From: Desulfomicrobiaceae bacterium
GTDB lineage: Bacteria; Desulfobacterota; Desulfovibrionia; Desulfovibrionales; Desulfomicrobiaceae
Reading direction: 5' to 3'
DNA: 18,014 nucleotides
NCBI GenBank assembly: GCA_003530935.1
Contig: DPEO01000043.1
Location: forward strand, 1 to 18,014
Below are positions 7,466-14,662 of this stretch, in pieces. Below the pieces are notes generated by a model. It was not told where the DNA came from, did no database searches, and was given only the letters and a program-made list of their open reading frames with translations. How positions within the stretch are numbered: the first letter of the stretch is position 1; every line of letters begins with the position of its first letter. The position numbers and the translations under genes are program-made.

Positions 7466-8454
7466 CCGCCAATGGTGGTCATCACCCGCTGGCATACGTT
7501 GTTCCGCTTGCGGGCCGCCAAGAGCTCATATCCCAAAGGTTTGGCGGCATTGGCTCGCTGAAAGAGCTCCAAGAGCTGCGTGCGCTGGTAGTCCGGGCGA
7601 CGCAGCACGTCGGCCACGTCGTATTCTTCGTCAGAAAACAAACAGGTGCGCAAACGGCCTTCGCAGGTCACCCGCAGCCGGTTGCAGCTGGCGCAAAAGT
7701 GATGGCTCACCGCAGAGATGACCCCCAAACGGCCTTGCGAGCCGATGATACGATACATGCGGGCCGGACCGCTATGGGGTTCGGTGTTGGTTTCCGGACG
7801 CAGGGTCTCCATGGCATGGAAGGCCGCCACGATCTCCTCGGCGGACCAAAAATTTTCCTCGGTCCAGCGGCATTGGTAGCCGATGGGCATGAACTCGATG
7901 AAGCGCACATCCACCCCGTAGGTGCGGGCAAAATCCACAAAGGCCGGAAGTTCCGTGTCATTGATACCGCGCAGGGCAACCGCATTGATCTTCACCCGGA
8001 TGCCGGAAGCCAGAGCCTCCTCGATGGCGGCCAGCACCACGCGGTGGGCATCCACCCCGGTGATTTGTGCAAAAGTGCGCGGCGACAGCGTATCCAAAGA
8101 AATATTCACGGTGCGCACCCCGGCGTCCCGAAGCTCGGGCATGCGACCAGCAAGCAAGGTGGCGTTGGTGGTGATGCGAAGATCGAGCTTGGGAAAGCGC
8201 GCGTGCAGTCGCGCCACGAAGGGCATGAAATCCTTGCGGGCAAACGGTTCTCCGCCGGTCAGGCGCACCTTGTGCACCCCGAGCTCCTGGGCAGCCGCCA
8301 CGATCTCGATCATCTCCTCGTAGGAAAGGACGCGCTCATGAGGGATGAAGGAAATAGCTTCCGCAGGCCGGCAATAGAGACAGCGCAGATTGCACCGGTC
8401 CGTGACGCTCAGCCGCAAGTAGCTCACCGTGCGGCCGTGACGATCCATGAGCAT
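7462..8454 (-). CDS. moaA: GTP 3',8-cyclase (molybdenum cofactor synthesis)
   Basis: A radical-SAM enzyme that cyclises GTP in the first step of molybdopterin synthesis. The 330-residue product has the SAM cluster motif C21-NLR-C25-LY-C28, the SAM-binding LTGGEPFARKD segment, and the C-terminal substrate [4Fe-4S] cluster C254-X2-C257-X13-C271. It ends in Gly-Gly, which is essential in this family. The ATG at 8454 is chosen because GGAGG lies about 8 bases upstream; an earlier in-frame ATG at 8481 lacks such a site. It is a single-gene unit here, with no other moa genes next to it. It diverges from a siroheme/ferredoxin gene and shares a 321-base upstream region that contains an FNR-like palindrome. 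Confidence 0.96.
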   Translation of the reverse strand: MLMDRHGRTVSYLRLSVTDRCNLRCLYCRPAEAISFIPHERVLSYEEMIEIVAAAQELGVHKVRLTGGEPFARKDFMPFVARLHARFPKLDLRITTNATLLAGRMPELRDAGVRTVNISLDTLSPRTFAQITGVDAHRVVLAAIEEALASGIRVKINAVALRGINDTELPAFVDFARTYGVDVRFIEFMPIGYQCRWTEENFWSAEEIVAAFHAMETLRPETNTEPHSGPARMYRIIGSQGRLGVISAVSHHFCASCNRLRVTCEGRLRTCLFSDEEYDVADVLRRPDYQRTQLLELFQRANAAKPLGYELLAARKRNNVCQRVMTTIGG

Positions 8455-8775
8455 GGGCACCTCCAATGTGCTCGTGGGCATAGAAGCACCCGGCAGGAGT
8501 GTCAAACTGCGGCGCCGCTTTGAGAGTCTTGGGATTTTTGGACATCCGCGTTGTGTTGTGGCGCTCGTATCTTGATCCGGCGCCGGCCAGGGACGGACCA
8601 CGCAAAACATTGGCGCCCCCGTGCCGAAGGGTGCCCAGCAGCACGAACACGTTTCCGCCCTCCTTGACCCAGATCAAAGAACGAACGCGGACATCCAGAG
8701 TATCCGGCGCTCATCAGCCTCCGGACAACTTTTCGAGTAAAGCAGGCGCCACCCCAACCGTCCCCAAGGTGCACC
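8455..8775. promoter_or_regulatory. Divergent upstream region of moaA and siroheme-ferredoxin gene
   Basis: A 321-base gap with no convincing gene. It holds the FNR-like palindrome at 8664-8677 and several short GC-rich repeats (for example two GGCGCC-type palindromes near 8579 and 8611). I looked for the Moco riboswitch expected ahead of some moaA genes and did not find a convincing one. No clear sigma-70 promoter hexamers stand out on either strand. Promoters for both flanking genes are presumably here. Confidence 0.5.
8664..8677. promoter_or_regulatory. FNR/HcpR-like operator
   Basis: TTGACCCAGATCAA is a near-perfect inverted repeat: TTGAC and ATCAA are half-sites separated by four bases, with one mismatch to symmetry. 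This form (TTGAY-N4-RTCAA) is the binding pattern of CRP/FNR-family regulators such as FNR, ANR, DNR and, in sulfate reducers, HcpR, which respond to oxygen, nitric oxide or nitrite. It lies 98 bases before the siroheme-ferredoxin start and 209 bases before the moaA start. Seen: the palindrome. Inferred: which regulator binds and which gene responds. Confidence 0.55.
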
Positions 8776-9534
8776 ATGAAATGGACCAAGAACGCAGAAG
8801 AAAGCATACGGCAGACACCATCCTTCGCGCAGTCCCGAATGAAAAACCAGAAGGATCCTCGCCGAGCAAGTCCTGGGGAGCATCTCTCCGCCTGCCCCAG
8901 GCAACGCCAGCAACACCAAGGGGAGATCAAGGGCTACCGGGTGGAGAGCTGCTTCGGCGACCGAGGTTGTCCCAACCGGATCGACAACGGCGACGACCTT
9001 CTCCAAGCCCTGAAGCGACACCTGGACTCCCTGGACCTCCAAAGCCAGCTGCAAGAAAGGATCCGCGGGCCCCTCAAGTCCCATCATGAATTCAAGATTT
9101 CCATCTCCCACTGTCCCAACGCCTGCTCGCGGCCGCAGATCGTGGATGTGGGCTGCATCGGCGCCGTATTCCCCCAGCCGGGAGCGGCGACGTGCGCTTC
9201 CTGCATGCGCTGCATTGCCGTCTGCCGAGAAGGAGCGATCCGGCTGAGCGGAGGCGCACCCGTGATCGCCCCGGAACGCTGTCTGGGGTGCGGCCAGTGC
9301 ATCCGGGTGTGCCCCACTGGCAGCATCGAGGAAGACCGGCGCGGCTACAGGGTGCTTGTGGGAGGCAAGCTCGGCCGCCATCCCCGCCTGGGGACCGAAC
9401 TTCCCGAGCTCGCCTCCCCGCAGATGGTGTTGGAGGTGGTGCACAGATGCATCGAGCACCACCTGCGGCACTGCCAAGGCGAACGGTTCGGCGAGGTGAT
9501 CGAGCGCACCGGCCTCGATTTCCTCCGCCGCTGA
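8776..9534 (+). CDS. Siroheme-[4Fe-4S] and double ferredoxin protein (nitrite/sulfite reductase-like)
   Basis: The 252-residue product combines a siroheme-type reductase fragment with a bacterial ferredoxin. The coupled siroheme/[4Fe-4S] signature C-X5-C ... C-X3-C is present as C59-C65 and C113-C117 (in SHCPNACSRPQ). Two ferredoxin clusters follow: C140/143/146/150 and C169/172/175/179-P. The C-terminus has GGKLGRHPRLGTELP, seen in the small sulfite/nitrite reductase-like proteins of sulfate reducers. The first 25 residues (MKWTKNAEES...) resemble the PCP_red-type N-terminus of these proteins, but residues 26-52 look shortened and basic. It is cytoplasmic, with no signal peptide. An AAGGTG site precedes the ATG. 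Its substrate is unknown; sulfite, nitrite or electron transfer to another reductase are all possible. Confidence 0.85.
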   Translation: MKWTKNAEESIRQTPSFAQSRMKNQKDPRRASPGEHLSACPRQRQQHQGEIKGYRVESCFGDRGCPNRIDNGDDLLQALKRHLDSLDLQSQLQERIRGPLKSHHEFKISISHCPNACSRPQIVDVGCIGAVFPQPGAATCASCMRCIAVCREGAIRLSGGAPVIAPERCLGCGQCIRVCPTGSIEEDRRGYRVLVGGKLGRHPRLGTELPELASPQMVLEVVHRCIEHHLRHCQGERFGEVIERTGLDFLRR

Positions 9535-9674
9535 CTCCCGTTGTCCTTCCAAGCGTTTGTCCTGGCCTCCGCCCAAACCCCAGCGCGGAACACCACAGCA
9601 CACAAGGCCTGCCCAGCGGATGCTCCAAACGGATCCTGGCCGCGTCAGCAAGCCGCAAGGTTATCACGCACATT

Positions 9675-9701
9675 CACAGCTCTGGCCGTGCATGAGCTGT
9701 G
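9675..9701. repeat. Inverted repeat (8-bp stem)
   Basis: CACAGCTC at 9675-9682 pairs with GAGCTGTG at 9694-9701 around an 11-base loop. The loop includes the start of the string CGTGCATGAG (9687-9696), which recurs in the next hairpin. No T-run follows on either strand, so it is not a standard terminator. Confidence 0.55.
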
Positions 9702-9743
9702 GACGGAAGCATGGAGAGGTTCGTTAGGCAAGAAACACAATCG

Positions 9744-9775
9744 GCCTCATGCACGATGCACACCGTGCATGAGGC
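9744..9775. repeat. Inverted repeat (12-bp stem)
   Basis: GCCTCATGCACG at 9744-9755 pairs perfectly with CGTGCATGAGGC at 9764-9775, loop of 8 bases. Each arm contains one copy of CGTGCATGAG (one inverted), and a third copy sits at 9687-9696. This could be a regulator's paired operator, a structured RNA or a terminator lacking a T-run after the siroheme-ferredoxin gene. Confidence 0.6.
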
Positions 9776-9836
9776 TGATGCACTGGAAAAATTGGGCTGC
9801 AACGATCGTTTGCTGTGCTGTGAGATAGCCAAACGC

Positions 9837-9864
9837 GAGAGGGCCGCCGTACGGCGGCCCTCTC
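9837..9864 (-). terminator. Terminator-like hairpin after qrcD
   Basis: A perfect 28-base palindrome built on GAGAGGGCCGCCGT and its complement, 18 bases past the qrcD stop. The GC-rich stem is very stable. On the minus strand only a short GCGTTTGGC follows, so the T-tract is weak, but position and strength fit the end of the qrc operon. It may also stop plus-strand transcription from the siroheme-ferredoxin gene. Confidence 0.7.
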
Positions 9865-9882
9865 TACTGAGGAAGCTCCCGA

Positions 9883-11118
9883 CTACCGGTTCAGCGCCCG
9901 CTCCTGAGGGAAGATGGGCAGATAGCGATAGGAAAGGCTCATGACCAGGAATCCGTACGCGACGATCATAAGCGAGGTGGACCACTCCGCCCAGTTGGGG
10001 GAGTAGGAGAACCACTGATCAAAAGGCATGACGGGAATGGCCAGGGCCTGCACGGTGAAGACGAAGCGGTTGATGACGATGCCCACGCAATCGAGGATAG
10101 CCGCCGTATACAACAAGGCAGGACGATTGCGCACCGCCGGAGTCACCAGCATGATGGCAGGGATGATGCCGCACCAGAAGAGCTCCGCCCACAACCATCC
10201 TTTGCCATAACCGGCTTCACTATTGAACATCTGATCGAAGGTCAGGCCCATGCCCGGCAAGATCCCCTTGGCCCAGGCATAGGTGTCGAGGATCTTGAAG
10301 AACATGTAGAAGCACAGGAGCAGACCAGCGATCTTGCCCATGAGCTTCTTGGTCTCGTAGCTCACCAGCTTACGACCGGTAATGGTCTCCATGAAAGTGG
10401 CGCACAGCATGGTGAAGGCCGGGCCCGAAGCAATCGCCGAGGCCACGAACAGGAAGAAGGTCCACGGCCAGATGAAGAAGCCTTCGCGGAACACAAAGGG
10501 CCGACCAAAGAGCACACCGTACATGCCGCCCAGGGACCCCTGATGGAACGTGGACAGGAAGGTGCCAATGCCCGCGAAAAGCGGCATGTACACGTGGAAG
10601 TTATGGGCCAGATGATGGCAGAAGCGGTTCTTGGCGATCTGGCGATTCTCCAGGATCAGGGGCACATACTCAATGATGAGCACGGTGCAGTAACAGGTGA
10701 TACAGAAGATCACTTCCGTCAGCATGGAGTGCACATTGGGATGCCAATAGCCGAACCAGGCCCGCAGCGGCTGGCCGATATCCAGCACCAAGATGAGCAT
10801 GGCGCCGGAGTAGCAGAGGAAGCCGACGATCACCGCCAGGTTGATGATGTTTTTGAGCTCATCGATGCGCATGATATAGCGCAAGAACCCGGAGAAAAAG
10901 GCGCCCGCGCCCAAGGCGATGACCGCCAGGTCGAAGGTGATCCACAAACCGAAACTGAAATAGTTGTCCAGGGCGGTGACACCGATACCCGTGCCCAGGA
11001 CCTTGTAGGCGCCGTACGCACCCCACAAGAGGAAGATCGAGATGAAGCCGAGCCAGGCCAAAAATTTGCCCAGATCGCAGCGCTCCACCCCCTCAGGCCA
11101 GAATTCTCTCTCAGACAT
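9883..11118 (-). CDS. qrcD: Qrc complex membrane subunit QrcD (NrfD/PsrC family)
   Basis: The integral membrane, menaquinone-binding subunit of the quinone reductase complex Qrc, which takes electrons from periplasmic type I cytochrome c3 and reduces menaquinone in sulfate reducers. The 411-residue protein is strongly hydrophobic with about ten membrane helices (first at about 17-37, then about 57-79, 90-113, 131-154 and onward), typical of NrfD-type subunits. The start ATG at 11118 has GGGAGG about 6 bases upstream and overlaps the qrcC stop by 8 bases, indicating coupling. An open frame continues upstream into qrcC but is not real coding sequence. It is the last gene of the operon. Confidence 0.95.
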   Translation of the reverse strand: MSEREFWPEGVERCDLGKFLAWLGFISIFLLWGAYGAYKVLGTGIGVTALDNYFSFGLWITFDLAVIALGAGAFFSGFLRYIMRIDELKNIINLAVIVGFLCYSGAMLILVLDIGQPLRAWFGYWHPNVHSMLTEVIFCITCYCTVLIIEYVPLILENRQIAKNRFCHHLAHNFHVYMPLFAGIGTFLSTFHQGSLGGMYGVLFGRPFVFREGFFIWPWTFFLFVASAIASGPAFTMLCATFMETITGRKLVSYETKKLMGKIAGLLLCFYMFFKILDTYAWAKGILPGMGLTFDQMFNSEAGYGKGWLWAELFWCGIIPAIMLVTPAVRNRPALLYTAAILDCVGIVINRFVFTVQALAIPVMPFDQWFSYSPNWAEWSTSLMIVAYGFLVMSLSYRYLPIFPQERALNR

Positions 11119-11884
11119 GCTCGCCTCCCTTGAGTTCCTTCTGCAGGTAGTTGTCTCCCAGCTGCCGCACCCAATCCCGCTTGGAGTAGTAGTACACCTG
11201 CGGGTCCGTGCCGAGCCGCGCCAAGAGGCGGAAGGCATACTTGGAGGCAGCGAGCTTGGCCACGCGGTGCTCGGGATTTTTGAGATTGCCAAAAACAATG
11301 GCCCCCGTGGGGCAGGCTTCGGCACAGGCCGGAATATACGCATCTTCCGGTAAATCCAAGGGATCGGCGCCATTAGCACGGGCCTGCTCCTTGGCGGCGT
11401 TGAAACGGTGATGGCAGAAGGTGCATTTTTCCACTACGCCGCGGGGCCGGGCCGATACGTACGGCGTGAGGGTCTTTTCCATGCCTTCCGGCCAAATGGG
11501 ATCGAACCAGTTGAAGTAGCGGGCATGATAGGGACACGCGGCCATGCAGTACCGACACCCGATGCAGCGCGGATACACCTGGCTCACAATTCCGCCCTCT
11601 TCGTCCTTGGTGGTTGCCACCACAGGACAGACCGTGGAGCACGAGGGGTTGCCGCACTGCATGCACGGACGCGGCAGGTAAGCAATCTCCAGATCGGGAA
11701 ATTTCTTCCCATTAGAGAGTTCATAGATATTCATCCAATCCGTGGTACGCAATTTATTGGATGCATCTTGCATGGGTGGAATGTTGTTTTCCGCCCGACA
11801 CGCAATGGAACAGGCCCCACATCCCGTACATTTGTCGAGATCGATGACCATGCCCCACTTCACTTTGAATTCCATATGTTGCAT
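11111..11884 (-). CDS. qrcC: Qrc complex iron-sulfur subunit QrcC
   Basis: The 257-residue electron-transfer subunit passes electrons between the QrcA/QrcB periplasmic part and the membrane subunit QrcD. Four cysteine clusters are visible: C19/22/25/29; C74/77/82/86; C107/110/113/117; and C154/157/187/191. These are the ferredoxin-type sites of the DmsB/NrfC/PsrB family. There is no signal peptide of its own; by family behaviour it would travel with the twin-arginine subunit QrcB. The ATG at 11884 follows an AGAGGA site; a second ATG at 11875 is possible. It follows qrcB after 45 bases and overlaps qrcD by 8. Confidence 0.95.
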   Translation of the reverse strand: MQHMEFKVKWGMVIDLDKCTGCGACSIACRAENNIPPMQDASNKLRTTDWMNIYELSNGKKFPDLEIAYLPRPCMQCGNPSCSTVCPVVATTKDEEGGIVSQVYPRCIGCRYCMAACPYHARYFNWFDPIWPEGMEKTLTPYVSARPRGVVEKCTFCHHRFNAAKEQARANGADPLDLPEDAYIPACAEACPTGAIVFGNLKNPEHRVAKLAASKYAFRLLARLGTDPQVYYYSKRDWVRQLGDNYLQKELKGGEHV

Positions 11885-11929
11885 TGCTGCTATCCTCTTC
11901 TCTTTTCCAGGGTGCAGAAAAGTGACGCC

Positions 11930-13975
11930 TTAGGCCTTGCGCACGCCCACCGGCGCAGTGGCAAAGCGGGTAAAGCCCGCCACATCCGTCTGCGTGCCCA
12001 GGATCTGAAACACGTTGGCGCCCTTGCCTCTGGAAAAAGCATCCCATGCGGTATGGCCGAGACCTAGCGGCGCCATCACTGCGCCGTCCACAACGCCTTC
12101 GAAGATGCGCACCCGGGCACGACACTCACCACCCGCCCCCGAAAGGGTCACGGCGTCACCGGCACGCACCCCCAGCTTGGAGGCCGTGGCGGCGTTCATG
12201 GCCACCACCATGTCTTTGCCCTGGAGTTCCCGCGGGCTGATGACATTGGTGCCAAAGGGCGGAGTAGCGACCTTGGGGCTGCCGATCTTCAAATTGGCCA
12301 CCGGCACCAGGGTGACGTCCGTGGCAGATTCTTGAAGGGCCGGAGCCTGGACTTTGGCCAGGTCCAACTGCTGCACGGCAAATTCCGTCCCCAGCCATAC
12401 CGTGCCCGTGGCCGCGGCTTCGAAATCCAGCCCCAGGGCCTCGGCCTTGGCCTTGAGCACCTCCTCAAAGGAGGCAAAGCCCAAATCGACGCCCGCTTTG
12501 GCGGCCACGCCCAGGGCCACGTCCGCGGCGGCCTTGGTGGCGAAGAGCGGCTGTTTCAGGATGGGCGCGGCCATGGTGTAATTGGCCTGCCCCGAACCAT
12601 AGGGGGTGTAGGCGTCGTCGTAGCGCTCGTAGGTGAGGCTATCGGGCAAAATCAGATCCGCTTGAGCCGCAGTCTCGTCCATGAAGGAGCTGAAGGACAC
12701 CACGAATCCGGCCTTATCCAAGGCGGTCTGGATGGTCTTCAGGTCCGGCAGCGCGTACGCGGGGTTGGCGGCATGCACCAAAAGCACCTTGGGCGCCGGC
12801 GCGTTCCCCGCAGCCACGGCGGCCAAGTACCCTACCACGTCGCGGCCCATCATGGCCTTCTTGTCCGGGGCGGCGGCCACAACCTTGGGGCCCCACGGCA
12901 GGACCATGACACCGCCCGGCATATTGATGCGGTCGAGCAGCACATTGACCGCCAAAGCGGCCGCAGCGTCGGACACCGCCAGCCCTTGGGCCGCGGTCGT
13001 ACCCGGCACCACCAGGGGCTTGCCTGCCACAAGCAGTTCCTTGGCCAAGCCGAGCAGGGTTTCCGGCGCCACACCGCTGCGCGTGGCCACCACATCCGGG
13101 CTAAAGCCCGCGGCCTGTTTGCGGAACTGCTCCAGCCCCGCCACATTGGACAGCGCACGGCGCTCCAGGATCATATTGGCCAGGCCCATGGCCACGACGC
13201 CCTCAGTGCCCGGCGTACACGGAATCCAGGCATCGGCCACCGCAGCGGTCGCGGTCATGGCCGGGCCCACGTACACCACACGCACGGCCCGCTCCCGGCC
13301 ATCGGCAAAGGCCTTGGCGTTGCGCAGGGTCGTCCCCCACGCGCCCAGGGCGTCAGCACCCAGAAGAAGCACATAATCCGCCCCTTCCAAGTCATAGCCC
13401 ACCAGACCGTCGCCGCCCAAAAGCCCCAAGGCCGCGGCAGCGGCAGCGCCTTCACTGGGCATGAAATAGGTCTGCTCCGAACCCAAGGCCGCCACCAGTC
13501 CGGCCAGGACTTCGGCCGCGCTACCGGTGTCATCCCCGCTCACCAAGGCCACGTCCTTGCCTGCGGCCTTGAGCTGCTCGGTCAAAAGCGCCTCGGCTTC
13601 TTCCCAGGAGATATCCTCGAAGGAATCGCCCACGCGCTTCTTGGGGCTCCGCACCCGAGATGGGCTGTAGAGGAGTTGCACACTGGCCGCGCCCAAAGGA
13701 CAGATGCCGCCGCGGCTCAGGGGATGCTCGGGATTGCCGTACGCCGCCACCGGATGGCCAGCCACCAGCTTCACCTGAACGCCATAGGCATCCGTACCCA
13801 GCTTACACAAGGAGGGAAGGAGTGTCTCCTCGCCGTACTTCAAACGAGGGATCCATGGCCAGTTCTGCGACCAGATGGAGACGTCATCCAAGGTCTTCCA
13901 CACCACCGGAGTGGCAAGGCTGCCGACAACGCCGCCTGCCACCAGAGAAAGAAAGCTTCTTCTATCAAGTCCCAT
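11930..13975 (-). CDS. qrcB: Qrc complex molybdopterin-oxidoreductase-like subunit QrcB
   Basis: A 681-residue protein of the molybdopterin oxidoreductase family that serves as a structural subunit of Qrc. The N-terminus MGLDRRSFLSLVAGG is a twin-arginine signal (R5, R6), so it is exported folded. After it comes LCKLGTDAYGVQVKLV, then GNPEHPLSRGGICPLG, as in the family. The usual N-terminal four-cysteine cluster of catalytic members is not seen, which fits published descriptions of QrcB as lacking a molybdenum cofactor. The C-terminal domain (about 560-680) is the molybdopterin dinucleotide-binding-type fold. The ATG at 13975 follows AGAGGAG; the qrcA TAG stop overlaps the same string. Confidence 0.95.
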   Translation of the reverse strand: MGLDRRSFLSLVAGGVVGSLATPVVWKTLDDVSIWSQNWPWIPRLKYGEETLLPSLCKLGTDAYGVQVKLVAGHPVAAYGNPEHPLSRGGICPLGAASVQLLYSPSRVRSPKKRVGDSFEDISWEEAEALLTEQLKAAGKDVALVSGDDTGSAAEVLAGLVAALGSEQTYFMPSEGAAAAAALGLLGGDGLVGYDLEGADYVLLLGADALGAWGTTLRNAKAFADGRERAVRVVYVGPAMTATAAVADAWIPCTPGTEGVVAMGLANMILERRALSNVAGLEQFRKQAAGFSPDVVATRSGVAPETLLGLAKELLVAGKPLVVPGTTAAQGLAVSDAAAALAVNVLLDRINMPGGVMVLPWGPKVVAAAPDKKAMMGRDVVGYLAAVAAGNAPAPKVLLVHAANPAYALPDLKTIQTALDKAGFVVSFSSFMDETAAQADLILPDSLTYERYDDAYTPYGSGQANYTMAAPILKQPLFATKAAADVALGVAAKAGVDLGFASFEEVLKAKAEALGLDFEAAATGTVWLGTEFAVQQLDLAKVQAPALQESATDVTLVPVANLKIGSPKVATPPFGTNVISPRELQGKDMVVAMNAATASKLGVRAGDAVTLSGAGGECRARVRIFEGVVDGAVMAPLGLGHTAWDAFSRGKGANVFQILGTQTDVAGFTRFATAPVGVRKA

Positions 13976-13986
13976 GTCCCACTCCT

Positions 13987-14526
13987 CTATTTATGGCATA
14001 CGAAGCAGGCGTTACTGGCGCCATTTTGGGCATGACACCGCTCACATTCCCACATCTTCATGGTGTTCTTGCTGTACCCGGAGATGCGGTTTTCATAGTA
14101 CACCGGAGGATTCTTCATGTTAGCCACATCCAAGTGACACTTGGTGCACTCGATATCCTTGTGTGCGATGTGGGAAAAATAGACATTGTCCGGCTGGTAC
14201 TGGTACACGAGCCACTCCACTTCCTTGCCCTGCTGCACGTACTCGGTGACGAAGCGCTCCTCTTCGGGGTCTTCCCCTTGCACGTCCGAATGGCAATCCG
14301 CGCACGATTGCGTCGTGGGCAGGCCAGCAAAGGAGCCGTTCTCCCGGAACGTGTGACACTGATCACATGTCATGGCCTGATCTTCCACGTGCACCACATG
14401 GTCGAAGCGGATGGGCTGGGTCTTCTGACTGTACAAGACCTTGGGGAATGCCCACCACCCCAGGACCAGCGACGCCACCACACCCACGAGAAACGGCAGA
14501 ACGACGCTGCTTTTCGAGTTTGCCAC
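13987..14526 (-). CDS. qrcA: Qrc complex multihaem cytochrome QrcA
   Basis: The periplasmic cytochrome subunit that accepts electrons from cytochrome c3. The 179-residue protein has an N-terminal membrane anchor (about 8-25) followed by GWWAFPKVLYSQKTQPIRFDH. Five CXXCH motifs are visible: 54-58, 75-79, 127-131, 161-165 and 174-178. All ten cysteines are used by these five. The family is described as multihaem (I recall six haems), so a sixth would need a non-canonical site. The start is GTG at 14526, supported by the strong AGGAGGAGAGG site. It is first in qrcABCD and its stop lies in the qrcB ribosome site. A promoter candidate lies at 14584-14613. Confidence 0.95.
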   Translation of the reverse strand: MANSKSSVVLPFLVGVVASLVLGWWAFPKVLYSQKTQPIRFDHVVHVEDQAMTCDQCHTFRENGSFAGLPTTQSCADCHSDVQGEDPEEERFVTEYVQQGKEVEWLVYQYQPDNVYFSHIAHKDIECTKCHLDVANMKNPPVYYENRISGYSKNTMKMWECERCHAQNGASNACFVCHK

Positions 14527-14583
14527 GGTCCTCTCCTCCTACCGCGTTGAAATGTTGAAAAAACAACAAAAAAATAATGCCGA

Positions 14584-14613
14584 GCTCTACGCACGAGCCT
14601 TTGGCCCTGTCAA
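14584..14613 (-). promoter_or_regulatory. Candidate qrcA promoter
   Basis: On the minus strand TTGACA (14613-14608) is a perfect -35 box; 18 bases later TAGAGC (14589-14584) is a weak -10. The transcript would start about 50 bases before the GTG start and contain the AT-rich inverted repeat TGTTG-A6-CAACA (14553-14568) in its leader. The -10 match is poor, so this is a candidate only. Confidence 0.45.
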
Positions 14614-14662
14614 GACTTTATGAAAAAAATCACGAAGCCAGGTAGAATTCAACGTATTCAAA

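Larger units (their letters stand above)
9535..9882. other. Gene-free stretch with hairpins
   Basis: A 348-base region between two converging transcription units with no believable coding sequence. The first 130 bases are unremarkable. From 9675 on it holds two hairpins that share the string CGTGCATGAG, and then the terminator-like palindrome at 9837-9864. These are listed separately. Confidence 0.6.

Noticed and set aside
7237..8523. Plus-strand open frame of 428 codons opposite moaA
   Set aside because: Antisense to moaA, whose radical-SAM motifs are intact; also overlaps the 7049 gene in another frame.
8336..8545. Small minus-strand frame starting MSKNPKTLK that overlaps the moaA start
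   Set aside because: No ribosome site, overlaps moaA by over 100 bases, and third-position bias is weak.
8455..8775. Molybdenum cofactor riboswitch upstream of moaA
   Set aside because: Looked for the expected stems; only short GC-rich repeats were found and no match to the consensus.
12332..14035. Plus-strand open frame of 567 codons opposite qrcB
   Set aside because: The longest shadow in the window. It is His/Gly/Arg-rich with no motif, on the strand opposite a certain operon.
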